Source of the DNA: SLRI01 sp964576715
GTDB lineage: Bacteria; Pseudomonadota; Alphaproteobacteria; Geminicoccales; Geminicoccaceae
Reading direction: 5' to 3'
DNA length: 18,929 bases
Assembly (NCBI GenBank): GCA_964576715.1
Contig: CAZNWE010000073.1
Coordinates: 1 to 18,929, forward strand
A model generated the notes under the pieces. The model searched no databases and had not been told where the DNA came from. It saw nothing but the letters and a program-made list of their open reading frames with translations. Each line of letters opens with the position of its first letter. Position 1 is the stretch's first letter. Shown piece by piece: positions 1-7,603 of this stretch. Made by a program: the position numbers and the translations under genes.

Positions 1-45
1 GTAGAGTTCGGCGAGGTCCACCTGCTCGCGCAGCCCGGCCGCCAT
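1..45 (-). CDS. spoVR: SpoVR family protein, N-terminal fragment (cut by window edge)
   Basis: Only the first 15 codons are visible, reading MAAGLREQVDLAELY from an ATG at 45. A G-rich, TGA-containing stretch just upstream could serve as ribosome binding site. The start lies 5 bp after the stop of yeaH, so the two are almost certainly co-transcribed. Identity rests mainly on context: prkA-yeaH-spoVR (in E. coli yeaG, yeaH and the related ycgB) is a widely conserved order in proteobacteria. SpoVR proteins are cytoplasmic and of poorly defined function, linked to stationary-phase or stress physiology. The rest of the gene lies outside the window, so the family call cannot be verified from these residues alone. 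Confidence 0.6.
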   Translation of the reverse strand, partial: MAAGLREQVDLAELY

Positions 46-50
46 GCCTG

Positions 51-1256
51 TCACCCCCCGTCCTGGACGCGGTCCTTGGACATGAAGGCCTTGAACGCGG
101 GCCAAATGTCCTCGCGTCGCTCGATCAGTACGGATTGGAAATTCTCGGCGGCCAGCTTCTTGAAGCGGTCGAGCATCGAGCTCTCGTAGTAGTGCGAGCC
201 CATCGGCTTGATCTCACCATAGCCGAAAAGATTGCAGGTCTCACAAAGCTCGGTCGCCGCTTTCATTGCCTCAGAGTTGTCGGAATCGAAGTTGTCCCCG
301 TCGGAGCAGTGGAAAGCATAGATGTTCCAGTGCGCCGGATGGAAGCGGTTCTTGATGATCTCCAGGGCCTTGTGGTAACCGGACGAAATCAGAGTGCCGC
401 CGCTCTCGCCTTTGTGAAAAAACTCATCCTCGCTGACTTCCTTGGCCTGCGTGTGGTGGCCGATGAAGACGAGCTCGGTGTTTTGGTATTTGGTGCAAAC
501 GAACTGGTACAGGAGAAAGAAAAAGCTGCGAGCGAGATATTTTTTCAGCCGATCCATGGAGCCCGAAGTGTCCATGATGCAGATGACGACGGCATTCGAC
601 TCCTCGCGGGTGTCGACCCTGAGGCGACGGTAGGTCAGATCGGCCTTGTTGAAGGGGAATCGCTCCGGTGGCCCGAAGGCGGCGTCCTGGTCGAGTTGGT
701 CCGGCGACGTGACGCCGCGGGCGATCTGCCGCTTGATCCGCTGCTTGGCGGTGCGCTTGCGGTCGAGATGCGCACGCACCCCCTGCTTGCGGTAGCCGAG
801 CCGTTTCGCGACGCGTTCGGACAAGGCTTCCTTGAGGATCTTGCGCTCCATGTCGGGAAGCTCGAGATCCTCGAACATGATGTCGACCAGCTCGTCGAGA
901 CTGATCTCGGTCTCGTAGATGTCCTGGCCGGGCTCGCTGCCGCCGGGACCCTGGCCCTGCCCCTGCCCCGGCTTCTGCCCGGCCTTGCCGACCACCTGGC
1001 CGGGCTGGGTCTCGCCGTCGCCGGTGCCAACCCCGCCCTCGTTGTCGCCGAAGACGAAGCGGTATTCCTTGATGCCGCGGATCGGGACCTTGACGATCCG
1101 GTCCCGGTCGCGACCGATGATGCTCTCCTCGGCGATGATGTCGGCGATGTTGTCGCGAATCGATCGACGCAGCTTGTCGCGGTGACGCTTGCGGTCACCC
1201 GCACTTCGGTCCGAGCGGAGTGCATCACCTTGGGCGTAGGGGCGAAAAACCGTCAT
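51..1256 (-). CDS. yeaH: YeaH/YhbH (DUF444) family protein with VWA-type MIDAS motif
   Basis: This 401-aa protein matches the DUF444 YeaH/YhbH family in overall pattern. The N-terminal third is basic and charged, with a Gly/Gln/Pro-rich linker at about residues 73-111. A von Willebrand factor A-like domain begins near residue 222, and its metal-adhesion motif DTSGS (229-233) is directly visible. E. coli YeaH is slightly longer, and the missing length is probably in the linker. The start follows prkA by 32 bp, with a modest AGGG just upstream of the ATG. The family acts with PrkA in stress and starvation responses (in E. coli under nitrogen starvation and stationary phase); its molecular role is unsettled. 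Nothing looks broken. The family call is firm, the function is not. Confidence 0.93.
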   Translation of the reverse strand: MTVFRPYAQGDALRSDRSAGDRKRHRDKLRRSIRDNIADIIAEESIIGRDRDRIVKVPIRGIKEYRFVFGDNEGGVGTGDGETQPGQVVGKAGQKPGQGQGQGPGGSEPGQDIYETEISLDELVDIMFEDLELPDMERKILKEALSERVAKRLGYRKQGVRAHLDRKRTAKQRIKRQIARGVTSPDQLDQDAAFGPPERFPFNKADLTYRRLRVDTREESNAVVICIMDTSGSMDRLKKYLARSFFFLLYQFVCTKYQNTELVFIGHHTQAKEVSEDEFFHKGESGGTLISSGYHKALEIIKNRFHPAHWNIYAFHCSDGDNFDSDNSEAMKAATELCETCNLFGYGEIKPMGSHYYESSMLDRFKKLAAENFQSVLIERREDIWPAFKAFMSKDRVQDGG

Positions 1257-1288
1257 ACCCTAGAACGTGGCACCGATGGCCGGCGTTC

Positions 1289-3229
1289 TCAATCCTTCCA
1301 GAGGTGGTTGGCGGCATATTTGAGGATCGTGTCGATGCTGTCCTCGGTATAGCCCTGCTCGATCAGGTTCTCGACCATCGAGTCGTATTTCTGCCGCTGC
1401 TCCTCGTCGCGGGTCCGGGCCTTGGTGATGATCCGGCTGATGTCACGGACCGAGTTCATCAGCTTCTTCTCGATCGCCTCCTTCAGGGGCTCATAGCTCT
1501 CGTAGTCGATCCGCTCGCCGCGGCGGGTGGCGGCCCAAAGATAGGCGATCACCTCCTGGCGGAAGCCGTCGGCGGCGGGGCCGATGATGGCGATCTGCTC
1601 CTCGATGGACTTGAGGAAGCCTTCGTCGGGGTGCATCTCGTCCTTGGTCGCCGGGTCCTTGACCTTGGTCTTGGTGACATAGGCCTCGGCGTGGTCGAGA
1701 TAGTTCTGGAAGAGGGTCTCGGCCTGCCCCCGGAAGGAGAAGACGAAGGCCTTGGTGATATCCTTTTCCAGCATCTCGAGGTACGCCTTGTGCAGCGTGT
1801 CCTGGAGGAACTCGAGGTAGAGCTTCTTCACGTCGTCGGCGAGATCGGCTTCCTTGACCATGGCGATCAGCGCTTCGCGGACATTGATCGGGTGGATCGT
1901 GTCGTTGTTCTGCGCCAGGGCCGAATCCAGCGCCTTCATGATGAAGCGGGTGGACACACCGAACAGGCCCTCACGCTTGGTGTCGTCCTTGAGCTCGTGC
2001 ACGGTGAGCTTCTTCGGGCGGCCTTTCTCCAGCACCTCCTCGCCGTTGTAGATCTTGAGCTTGGTCATCAGATCACACTTGGCCGAGGGCTCGAGCCGCG
2101 AGAGAATGGCGAACATCGAAGCGATCTCGAGCGTATGGGGCGCGATCTTGGCCTCGAACTTCGAGTTGCCCAAGAACTTTCGGTAGATCTTTACCTCTTC
2201 GGTCAGCCTGAGGTTGTAGGGCACCTTGACCACGACGATGCGGTCGAGGATCGCCTCGTTGGTGTGATCGGCCTTGAACTTCTGCCACTCGGCCTCGTTC
2301 GAGTGGGCCACGATGCAGCTGTCGACGTAGATCGTGCCATGCCGGCCAGGGGCCGGGACCATCTTCTCCTGGGTCGCGGTGATCATGGTGTGGAGGTACT
2401 CGGTCTCATTCTTGAAGACCTCGATGAACTCCACCATGCCGCGATTGCCGACGTTGAAGGCGCCCGAGAGCTCGAGCACCCGGGGGTCGCCCTCGGAGAA
2501 CCGGTCGAGCTTGGAGATGTCCTCCGAGCCGATGAGGACGGAGGTGTCCTGGTTGTTGGGGTCGACGGGCGGGACCACGCCGATGCCGCGCCGGGCACGA
2601 ATCGAGAAGGACATGGTCTTGACCGGCATCCGCTCATATTCACCGTTATACTCGGCGAGCAGGCGGTGGCGGGTGATCGGGTCGATGTCACCTTCGATCT
2701 TGACCCCCAGCATGTCTTCGAAGGCAGGCCGCAGATGCCGCGGGATCAGGCAGAGTGGGTTGCAGTAGGTGGGCGAGCCATCGATGACGTAGATGGGCTC
2801 CAGCCCCTCGAGGCCGCGCTTCAGGCGCTCGACCAGGCTCGACTTGCCGGAGCCGACGGGGCCCATGAAATAGAGCACCTGCCGCGATTCCTCGCCACCC
2901 ATGGCGGCCGAGTGAAAATATCGGACGATCTTCTCGAGCGTCCGCTCCATGCCGAAAAATTCATCCTTGAAGAAATTGTAAACCTTCACCGGCTCGTCGC
3001 CGAACACCCGCTTGGCCCGGGGGTCGGCCTCGAGATCGAGCTCCGCGACCCCGTGGTCGATCATCATGTGGTACATGCGCCGATGGGCGAGATCGGCCAG
3101 GTGTGGTTTTTCTTTCACGAGCTCGAGATATTCGAGGAAGGTGCCTTGCCATTCCTGCCGCTGTCGCTCGAGCCGGTCGTTCTCGATCAGAGCGGCGAAA
3201 TCGACTTTCTCACCTCGCATCCACGACAT
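1289..3229 (-). CDS. prkA: PrkA family AAA+ serine protein kinase
   Basis: The 646-aa product is the usual PrkA length (E. coli YeaG is about 644 aa). A Walker A loop GPVGSGKS lies at residues 123-130 in the AAA+ portion, and the protein continues into the C-terminal PrkA kinase-like domain. PrkA/YeaG is a cytoplasmic serine kinase, with an ATP-dependent protease role reported for Bacillus PrkA, linked to starvation and stationary-phase adaptation. It is the first gene of prkA-yeaH-spoVR here. Start choice is open: AAGGGA abuts the ATG at 3229 with no spacer, whereas the fourth codon, ATG at 3220, sits 9 nt from it and may be the real start (643 aa). The upstream region is AT-richer than the surroundings, as expected of a promoter. 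Confidence 0.96.
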   Translation of the reverse strand: MSWMRGEKVDFAALIENDRLERQRQEWQGTFLEYLELVKEKPHLADLAHRRMYHMMIDHGVAELDLEADPRAKRVFGDEPVKVYNFFKDEFFGMERTLEKIVRYFHSAAMGGEESRQVLYFMGPVGSGKSSLVERLKRGLEGLEPIYVIDGSPTYCNPLCLIPRHLRPAFEDMLGVKIEGDIDPITRHRLLAEYNGEYERMPVKTMSFSIRARRGIGVVPPVDPNNQDTSVLIGSEDISKLDRFSEGDPRVLELSGAFNVGNRGMVEFIEVFKNETEYLHTMITATQEKMVPAPGRHGTIYVDSCIVAHSNEAEWQKFKADHTNEAILDRIVVVKVPYNLRLTEEVKIYRKFLGNSKFEAKIAPHTLEIASMFAILSRLEPSAKCDLMTKLKIYNGEEVLEKGRPKKLTVHELKDDTKREGLFGVSTRFIMKALDSALAQNNDTIHPINVREALIAMVKEADLADDVKKLYLEFLQDTLHKAYLEMLEKDITKAFVFSFRGQAETLFQNYLDHAEAYVTKTKVKDPATKDEMHPDEGFLKSIEEQIAIIGPAADGFRQEVIAYLWAATRRGERIDYESYEPLKEAIEKKLMNSVRDISRIITKARTRDEEQRQKYDSMVENLIEQGYTEDSIDTILKYAANHLWKD

Positions 3230-3739
3230 TCCCTTCAGGTTGCCCGACGCCGGCGCACGCTCGTCGCGCCATGCTAGAAACCCACCCGCTTAGCTCTCGG
3301 CATACGCGAGCATCAAACTGACGGCAAGTTAACACGCACCTCACACATTTAAAGTTAAACTTCCACAGTCTTTGCCAAAATGCCGCGACAGCGAAGTGAT
3401 CACGACACGTGCTCCCACTGACGGGAAAATGGGCATAGACAGCTTGTACGCGTTGGCCGATGCACCGCATTCGAGAGGGTGTCGACGGGCGGCAACACCG
3501 CCCCCGACTGCCGTGAGTTTATGGATCACCGATGCCGGGTCAATAGGCGTCACGGACAGAAAACGTGCTTTTTGGCGCACGTCATTTACGGCATACCACA
3601 GCTGCATGATGCGCTTTGAACGGCATCACGGCGGCTGGCGACGGCCTCCCTCGCGGCCACCCGGCACCCGCCGCGCACGCAGCCGATGTGACCTGGCGGC
3701 GCGCGCTTCTACCCCAGAGTCAAGGTTGAAGGACCGCCC
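3230..3739. other. 510-bp intergenic region between divergent prkA and aldolase genes
   Basis: No convincing gene is seen on either strand. The part nearest prkA (about 3290-3420) is clearly richer in A+T than the flanks and probably carries its promoter. It contains AAGTTAA twice, at 3326-3332 and 3352-3358. Two hairpins are visible. At 3481-3508 the arms GGGCGG and CCGCCC enclose CAACA, extended by GTCG/CGAC. At 3563-3582 the arms ACGTGC and GCACGT enclose 8 nt. These could belong to a long 5' leader, a small RNA or regulator sites; nothing seen decides among these. A sigma-54 type -24/-12 element was looked for upstream of prkA and not found. Confidence 0.6.
3348..3378 (-). promoter_or_regulatory. 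Possible prkA promoter elements in AT-rich stretch
   Basis: Read on the minus strand, TTGGCA (3373-3378, 5 of 6 to the -35 consensus) is followed after 19 nt by TTTAAA (3348-3353, 4 of 6 to the -10 consensus). The spacer is longer than ideal. It lies in the most AT-rich part of the region, about 120 bp before the prkA start. This is a weak match in a GC-rich genome. Confidence 0.2.
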
Positions 3740-4507
3740 ATGGCCGCCAGCACACTCAGACCCCGCATCGTTGCAGGCGAGCCGGTCTATGGCGCTTGGC
3801 TGGCCTTCGCCGATGCCGACGTTGCCGAGCTCATGGCCCATGCCGGCTACGACTTTCTCGTCCTCGACCAGGAGCACGGGCCGGGCAGCATCGAAACCGC
3901 GATGGACGTGATGCGCGCCAGCGACGCCGCCGGCTGTCCCCTGATCGTTCGCGTCCCGTCAAATGATCCCGTCTATCTCAAGCGCATCCTCGATGCCGGG
4001 GCCAAAGCCGTGATGATCCCGCTGCTCGAGGATGCCGAGGCCGCCCGGGCCGCGGTCGCCGCCTGCCGCTACCCGCCCGCCGGGAGCCGTGGCTATGCCG
4101 CGGCCGCGCACCGCTGCACCCGCTGGGGGACGGACGCCGACTACCTCGCCCGCTGGAACGACGAGGTCCTGATCATCGGCCAGCTCGAGAGTGCGACGGC
4201 CGCCAAGAATGCGGCGGCGATCGCCGCGGTCGACGGTATCGATGTGCCGTTCATCGGGATCAACGACATGGCGGGCTCGATCGGCCGGCTCGGCCAGCTC
4301 GATCACCCGGACGTGCGGCAGCTGGTGGAGACGTGCGAGGCCGAACTCCGGAAAAGCGGCAAGCCGCTGGGTACCGTGCCCTCGGCGATGCGCAGCACGC
4401 CCGAGCTCTTCCAGGCCGGCTACAGCATGGTGGCAGGTGCCGTCGATGCGATGCTGCTCAGGAAGGCCGCCGTCGGCGACGTGGCGGCGAACCGGCCGGC
4501 CCGCTGA
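3740..4507 (+). CDS. HpcH/HpaI family class II aldolase
   Basis: The 255-aa protein belongs to the HpcH/HpaI aldolase family, cytoplasmic TIM-barrel enzymes that cleave or form 2-oxo-4-hydroxy acids with a divalent metal. The residues expected from E. coli HpaI (His45, Arg70, Glu149, Asp175) appear one position later: His46 in QEHGP, Arg71 in VRVP, Glu150 in GQLES and Asp176 in GINDMAG. The YPPAGSRGY motif at 111-119 is also typical. The ATG at 3740 has GAAGGA 6 nt upstream, which supports this start. The gene stands alone, with no aromatic-degradation genes nearby, so the natural substrate (4-hydroxy-2-oxoheptanedioate, a 2-keto-3-deoxy sugar acid or another) cannot be assigned. The last codons and stop lie inside the 55-bp sequence repeated across the assembly gap. 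Confidence 0.93.
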   Translation: MAASTLRPRIVAGEPVYGAWLAFADADVAELMAHAGYDFLVLDQEHGPGSIETAMDVMRASDAAGCPLIVRVPSNDPVYLKRILDAGAKAVMIPLLEDAEAARAAVAACRYPPAGSRGYAAAAHRCTRWGTDADYLARWNDEVLIIGQLESATAAKNAAAIAAVDGIDVPFIGINDMAGSIGRLGQLDHPDVRQLVETCEAELRKSGKPLGTVPSAMRSTPELFQAGYSMVAGAVDAMLLRKAAVGDVAANRPAR

Positions 4508-4555
4508 GCGGCGACGGCCGGCGGTGCCGGCTGGTACCGCCGGCGTCACTTTTCC
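4501..4555. repeat. 55-bp duplicated contig end, left copy
   Basis: This 55-bp segment is identical base for base to 4656-4710 on the other side of the 100-N run. It contains the aldolase stop codon and the terminator hairpin. An exact match of this length at both gap edges is typical of two contigs sharing one overlap word that a scaffolder left unmerged. The genome probably has only one copy. Confidence 0.9.
4517..4553 (+). terminator. Rho-independent terminator after the aldolase gene
   Basis: A near-perfect hairpin pairs 4517-4528 with 4533-4544: nine GC-rich pairs, one G-T wobble and two more pairs around a GGCT loop. TTTT follows at 4550-4553. It starts 10 bp after the aldolase stop. 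The T tract is short, but the stem is very stable. The same structure recurs at 4672-4708 in the duplicated contig end. Confidence 0.65.
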
Positions 4556-4655
4556 NNNNNNNNNNNNNNNNNNNNNNNNNNNNNNNNNNNNNNNNNNNNN
4601 NNNNNNNNNNNNNNNNNNNNNNNNNNNNNNNNNNNNNNNNNNNNNNNNNNNNNNN
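4556..4655. other. Assembly gap (100 N)
   Basis: Exactly 100 undetermined bases, a conventional placeholder length for a scaffold gap of unknown size. The flanks are the same 55-bp sequence, so the real gap may be zero or negative. No reading frame crossing this stretch should be trusted. Confidence 0.98.
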
Positions 4656-4710
4656 CCGCTGAGCGGCGACGGCCGGCGGTGCCGGCTGGTACCGCCGGCG
4701 TCACTTTTCC
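4656..4710. repeat. 55-bp duplicated contig end, right copy
   Basis: Exact copy of 4501-4555, including the terminator-like hairpin (arms 4672-4683 and 4688-4699, TTTT at 4705-4708). It probably marks the overlapping start of the next contig and not a true genomic duplication. Confidence 0.9.
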
Positions 4711-4757
4711 CAGGCTTGCGCCTTCAGGCGCCGGTCCAGGCTTGCGCCTTCAGGCGC
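4710..4757. repeat. Two direct copies of a 22-bp hairpin-forming repeat
   Basis: Identical 22-bp units occupy 4710-4731 and 4736-4757, separated by CGGT, a 26-bp period. Each holds the small palindrome GCGCCTTCAGGCGC (6-bp arms, or 5-bp arms with a TTCA loop). The second copy overlaps the last codons of the minus-strand membrane protein gene ending at 4750. Such palindromic units near gene ends resemble REP-type elements, and together with the adjacent terminator hairpin they may explain why assembly broke here. Confidence 0.7.
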
Positions 4758-5169
4758 GGGCCGTCTCGGGCGGGTGCGCCCGGTTGGCGCGTCGCCAGCC
4801 GGCGAGCTGCAGCTCGGCGAAGACGGCCACGCCGAGGCCTTGCACGATGACGAAGGCCTGACCGAGGCCGGAGGGCGTCACCCAACCGGTCACGAGGACG
4901 AGGACGCTGAGGACAACCCAGGCGGCATTGGCGGCGATCACCGCCTTTACGGCGATGGCATTGGGCACTGCCTGACGAGCCAGCCAGAGGACACCGCCGG
5001 CGAACGGCAGGAGCACGATGCCAGCGCCGCGCAAGAGGCTTTCGGGCAGGCCGAGCGGGTCCGCCATCAGGCCGCCGCCGGCGAGCAGCACCAGGCCCAT
5101 GGCGCCGCTGATCAGGCCATCGGCGCGAACGACGCGACGCAGCGGCGAACGGGGGTCGATGGTCGACAT
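4750..5169 (-). CDS. Small four-helix integral membrane protein, unknown function
   Basis: The product is 139 aa, starting MSTIDPRSPLRRVV. The ATG at 5169 has an excellent ribosome binding site (AAAGGAGA, about 6 nt upstream). Four hydrophobic stretches are visible, at about residues 18-36, 45-63, 72-98 and 104-120, with a charged C-terminal tail, so an inner-membrane location is likely. No catalytic or binding motif is recognisable. It is transcribed away from an XRE/MmyB-type regulator across a 144-bp region carrying a clear palindrome, an arrangement that suggests this gene is controlled by that regulator. The C-terminal end runs into the 22-bp hairpin repeat, so the last residues may vary among relatives. 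Confidence 0.85.
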   Translation of the reverse strand: MSTIDPRSPLRRVVRADGLISGAMGLVLLAGGGLMADPLGLPESLLRGAGIVLLPFAGGVLWLARQAVPNAIAVKAVIAANAAWVVLSVLVLVTGWVTPSGLGQAFVIVQGLGVAVFAELQLAGWRRANRAHPPETARA

Positions 5170-5227
5170 GACGATCTCCTTTCGGTTGGTGATCGCTCGA
5201 CCATGCGGACGGTTGCGATGCGCGTCG

Positions 5228-5244
5228 ATTACCTCCGAGGTCAT
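5228..5244. promoter_or_regulatory. Palindromic operator between membrane protein and XRE regulator genes
   Basis: ATTACCTC-C-GAGGTCAT is a 17-bp inverted repeat with 8-bp arms and a single mismatch; the inner ACCTC/GAGGT arms are perfect. It sits almost mid-way between the two divergent starts, 58 bp from the membrane protein ATG and 69 bp from the regulator GTG. Such a site is expected for a dimeric helix-turn-helix regulator controlling itself and its divergent neighbour. Binding by the adjacent XRE protein is inferred. Confidence 0.65.
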
Positions 5245-5313
5245 TGGCGGGCGGCGACATCGCCGGCAGAACAAGGCCGGCAACAACAGGTGGCGTGACG
5301 GGAGGGCAGCGGC

Positions 5314-6135
5314 GTGAGCCACGGGATCGGCGACCAGGGGCTCGAGGACCAGACGCTGGGCGATCTCTTGCGGGCGTGGCGGCAGCGGCGGCGGCGGAGC
5401 CAGCTCGACCTCGCCTTGGATGCCGGCATCTCCACCCGCCATCTGAGCTTCGTCGAGACCGGGCGGGCGCGGGCCAGCCGCGAGGTGGTGCTGCGCCTCG
5501 CCGAGGAGCTCGCCTTGCCCTTGCGCGAGCGCAACCAGCTGCTGCTGGCCGCCGGCTACGCGCCGGTCTTCGCCGACCGGTCCCTGGACGACCCGGCGCT
5601 GACGGCGGCCCGCCTGGCGGTCGATCGGGTGCTCGAGGGCCATGCGCCCTACCCTGCCCTGGCCGTCGACCGACACTGGACGCTGGTAACGGCGAATGCC
5701 GCACTCGGCCCCCTGCTCGAGGGCGTCGCCCCATGGCTCCTGGAGCCGCCGGTCAATGTGCTTCGCCTCGGCCTGCATCCCGAGGGGCTGGCGCCTCGCG
5801 TCCTGAACTTCGGCACTTGGCGGGCGCATCTCCTGGCGCGGCTGCAGCGGCAATACGAAGCGACGGCCGATGCGACCATCGCGGCTCTGGTCGAGGAGCT
5901 GTGCGCCTATCCTGTCGCCACGCCGGCCGGCAGGAGCGCGATCGAGGACCTAGGCGGCATCGCCGTGCCGCTGCGGCTGCGCACCGGCGCAGGCGAGCTC
6001 GCGTTCATCAGCACGATCACCGTCTTCGGCACACCGCTCGACCTGACCCTGGCCGAACTCGCCATCGAATCGTTCTTCCCCGCTGATGCGGCAACCGCCG
6101 AGGCGTTGCAGCGGGCAGCTAGCCGCGGACGATGA
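5314..6135 (+). CDS. XRE-type HTH regulator with MmyB/MltR-like ligand-binding domain
   Basis: The protein is 273 aa. An XRE-type helix-turn-helix covers about residues 14-70, with LGDLLRAWRQRRRRSQLDLA and a typical LSFVETGRARAS recognition region. It is followed by LRERNQLLLAAGYAP (70-84), a signature of regulators with the MmyB-like ligand-binding domain, which then occupies about 95-260. The start is GTG at 5314, with GGAGGG 7-8 nt upstream. These are cytoplasmic DNA-binding proteins thought to sense small, possibly lipid-like, ligands. The palindrome at 5228-5244 is the probable operator and the divergent membrane protein the probable target. Its 3' end overlaps the oppositely transcribed M48 protease gene by 17 bp. 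Confidence 0.9.
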   Translation: MSHGIGDQGLEDQTLGDLLRAWRQRRRRSQLDLALDAGISTRHLSFVETGRARASREVVLRLAEELALPLRERNQLLLAAGYAPVFADRSLDDPALTAARLAVDRVLEGHAPYPALAVDRHWTLVTANAALGPLLEGVAPWLLEPPVNVLRLGLHPEGLAPRVLNFGTWRAHLLARLQRQYEATADATIAALVEELCAYPVATPAGRSAIEDLGGIAVPLRLRTGAGELAFISTITVFGTPLDLTLAELAIESFFPADAATAEALQRAASRGR

Positions 6136-7603
6136 TCTTGACCTGTTCGCCGGGGATCAGTTCGCGGCCGCGGTCGAGGCCGTTCAAGGTGATGAAGTGG
6201 TCGCGCGGCAGCTTGTCGACCGCCATCCGGCGGGCGAAGCTGTCGATGGTATCCCCGGGCTGGACGGTGACGAGGCGGATGCGCTGCGGCTTGAGCTCGG
6301 CGGCCTCGGCGGTACTGAGCCGGCGGAAGCTGTCGGCCGTGCGGCCGAGGTCGCGGACCTCGGTGTCGCCGATCTGCCCGGCCAGGATGCTGAAACGGTA
6401 GAACTGCCGGTCGGGGCCCTGGATGGCGACGAAGCCGCCCTGCGCCGGCCGGCCGGAAAGCTGCACCTGGGCGAAGCCGATGGCCGCGTCGAGGCCCTGC
6501 GCGGTGCGAAAGCTCTCGATGCCCTGGACCTTGGCCTCCCTCAACCAGACCTGCTGGAGGTAGCGGTCCGGGCCCATCGCCCGGTCGGCGCTGCCGGTGT
6601 CGAACAGCAAGAGGCGGTTGTCGCCGCGGCCGACCACGGCGTCTGGCTGGTTGATCAGCCGGTAGCCCGCGGGATACTCGAACGCGAGACGCAGCTCCGG
6701 ATGGGCGAAACGCTGGCCCTCGATGAACCCCTGCCTGGGGCTCTGGCCGTAGATCAGACCATCGATCACGGCGAGCAGCGGCTCGCGGTCGCGGCGGCCT
6801 AAGCCGGGCTTGTCGCGCGCCTCGGTCCGGGCCCGCGCGACGCGATCGGGGGCATCGGGATGGCTCGCGAAGAAGCTGTCGATGACGCTGCGCGACAGCG
6901 CCCCGCCAGCCAGCTTGCCTTGCAGCTCGGCGCTGGTTTGCAATGCCTCGAGAAAGTCGGCCATGGCCATGGGATCGTAGCCGGCGCGGTCGAGGTAGCG
7001 CACACCGAGTTCGTCGGCCTCGTATTCCTGGCTACGCGAGTAGGTCATCACCAGCCCGTAGCTGGCCGTCTGGCCAAGCTGGCCGCCGAGATCGGCACCG
7101 GCCTGGCCGCCGAGATAGGCACCGAGCAGCGCGCCGCCGACACTGCCGATGGTGGTGGCCAGTGTGCCCGCCGCCTGCCGCGACGCGCCGTGCCTGGCGG
7201 TGACGTGGCCGATCTCGTGGCCGATCACGCCGGCAAGTTCGGCCTCGTCGTCGGCCAGCGCCATCAGTCCGCGGGTGACGTAGACATAGCCACCCGGCAG
7301 GGCAAAGGCGTTGACGATGTCGCTGTCGAGCACGGTGAAGGTGAAGTCGAGCTCACTGAGCTCGGAGACGCTCTCCAGCCGGGTGCCAAGGCTCTGCACA
7401 TAGCGCTCGACCGCCGGATCGCCGACGCTGCCGCCGTATTGCTCGAGGATCTGGGGGTGCGCCTCGCGGCCGACTCGAACGTCGTCCTCGACCGAGCCGA
7501 ACGCCAGAATGGTGCCGCCGGCGGGTGCGGTGGTGCAGCCCGCGGTGCCGAGCAGAGCCGCCACGAGCATGCAGACCAGAATGAAGGATTTGCGGCTGGT
7601 CAC
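6119..7603 (-). CDS. M48 family metalloprotease, BepA-like, lipoprotein with LysM-like C-terminus
   Basis: The 494-aa protein has the M48 zinc motif HEIGH (129-133) and a downstream EYEADELG segment (193-200) carrying the expected third zinc ligand. The chosen start is GTG at 7603, whose GTGA overlaps the stop of the upstream gene; it gives a clean lipoprotein signal (VTSRKSFILVCMLVAALLGTAGC with Cys23). A TTG at 7633 is possible but would put ten polar residues before the signal. A Gly/Ala-rich segment (152-182) lies between the zinc motifs. The C-terminus, VTVQPGDTIDSFARRM onward (about 447-494), looks like a degenerate LysM peptidoglycan-binding domain. Relatives such as BepA act in periplasmic outer-membrane protein quality control. 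It overlaps the XRE gene tail to tail by 17 bp. Confidence 0.93.
   Translation of the reverse strand: MTSRKSFILVCMLVAALLGTAGCTTAPAGGTILAFGSVEDDVRVGREAHPQILEQYGGSVGDPAVERYVQSLGTRLESVSELSELDFTFTVLDSDIVNAFALPGGYVYVTRGLMALADDEAELAGVIGHEIGHVTARHGASRQAAGTLATTIGSVGGALLGAYLGGQAGADLGGQLGQTASYGLVMTYSRSQEYEADELGVRYLDRAGYDPMAMADFLEALQTSAELQGKLAGGALSRSVIDSFFASHPDAPDRVARARTEARDKPGLGRRDREPLLAVIDGLIYGQSPRQGFIEGQRFAHPELRLAFEYPAGYRLINQPDAVVGRGDNRLLLFDTGSADRAMGPDRYLQQVWLREAKVQGIESFRTAQGLDAAIGFAQVQLSGRPAQGGFVAIQGPDRQFYRFSILAGQIGDTEVRDLGRTADSFRRLSTAEAAELKPQRIRLVTVQPGDTIDSFARRMAVDKLPRDHFITLNGLDRGRELIPGEQVKIIVRG

Noticed and set aside
1220..3277. Very long open frame on the plus strand opposite prkA
   Set aside because: It mirrors the prkA coding frame in GC-rich DNA; prkA is unmistakable and the antisense product has no recognisable domain.
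3301..3420. Sigma-54 promoter upstream of prkA
   Set aside because: Several GG and GC dinucleotides occur, but none with the required 10-bp spacing and flanking bases.
4191..4850. Open frames running through the N gap
   Set aside because: They depend on undetermined bases and a duplicated contig end, and overlap the aldolase in another frame.
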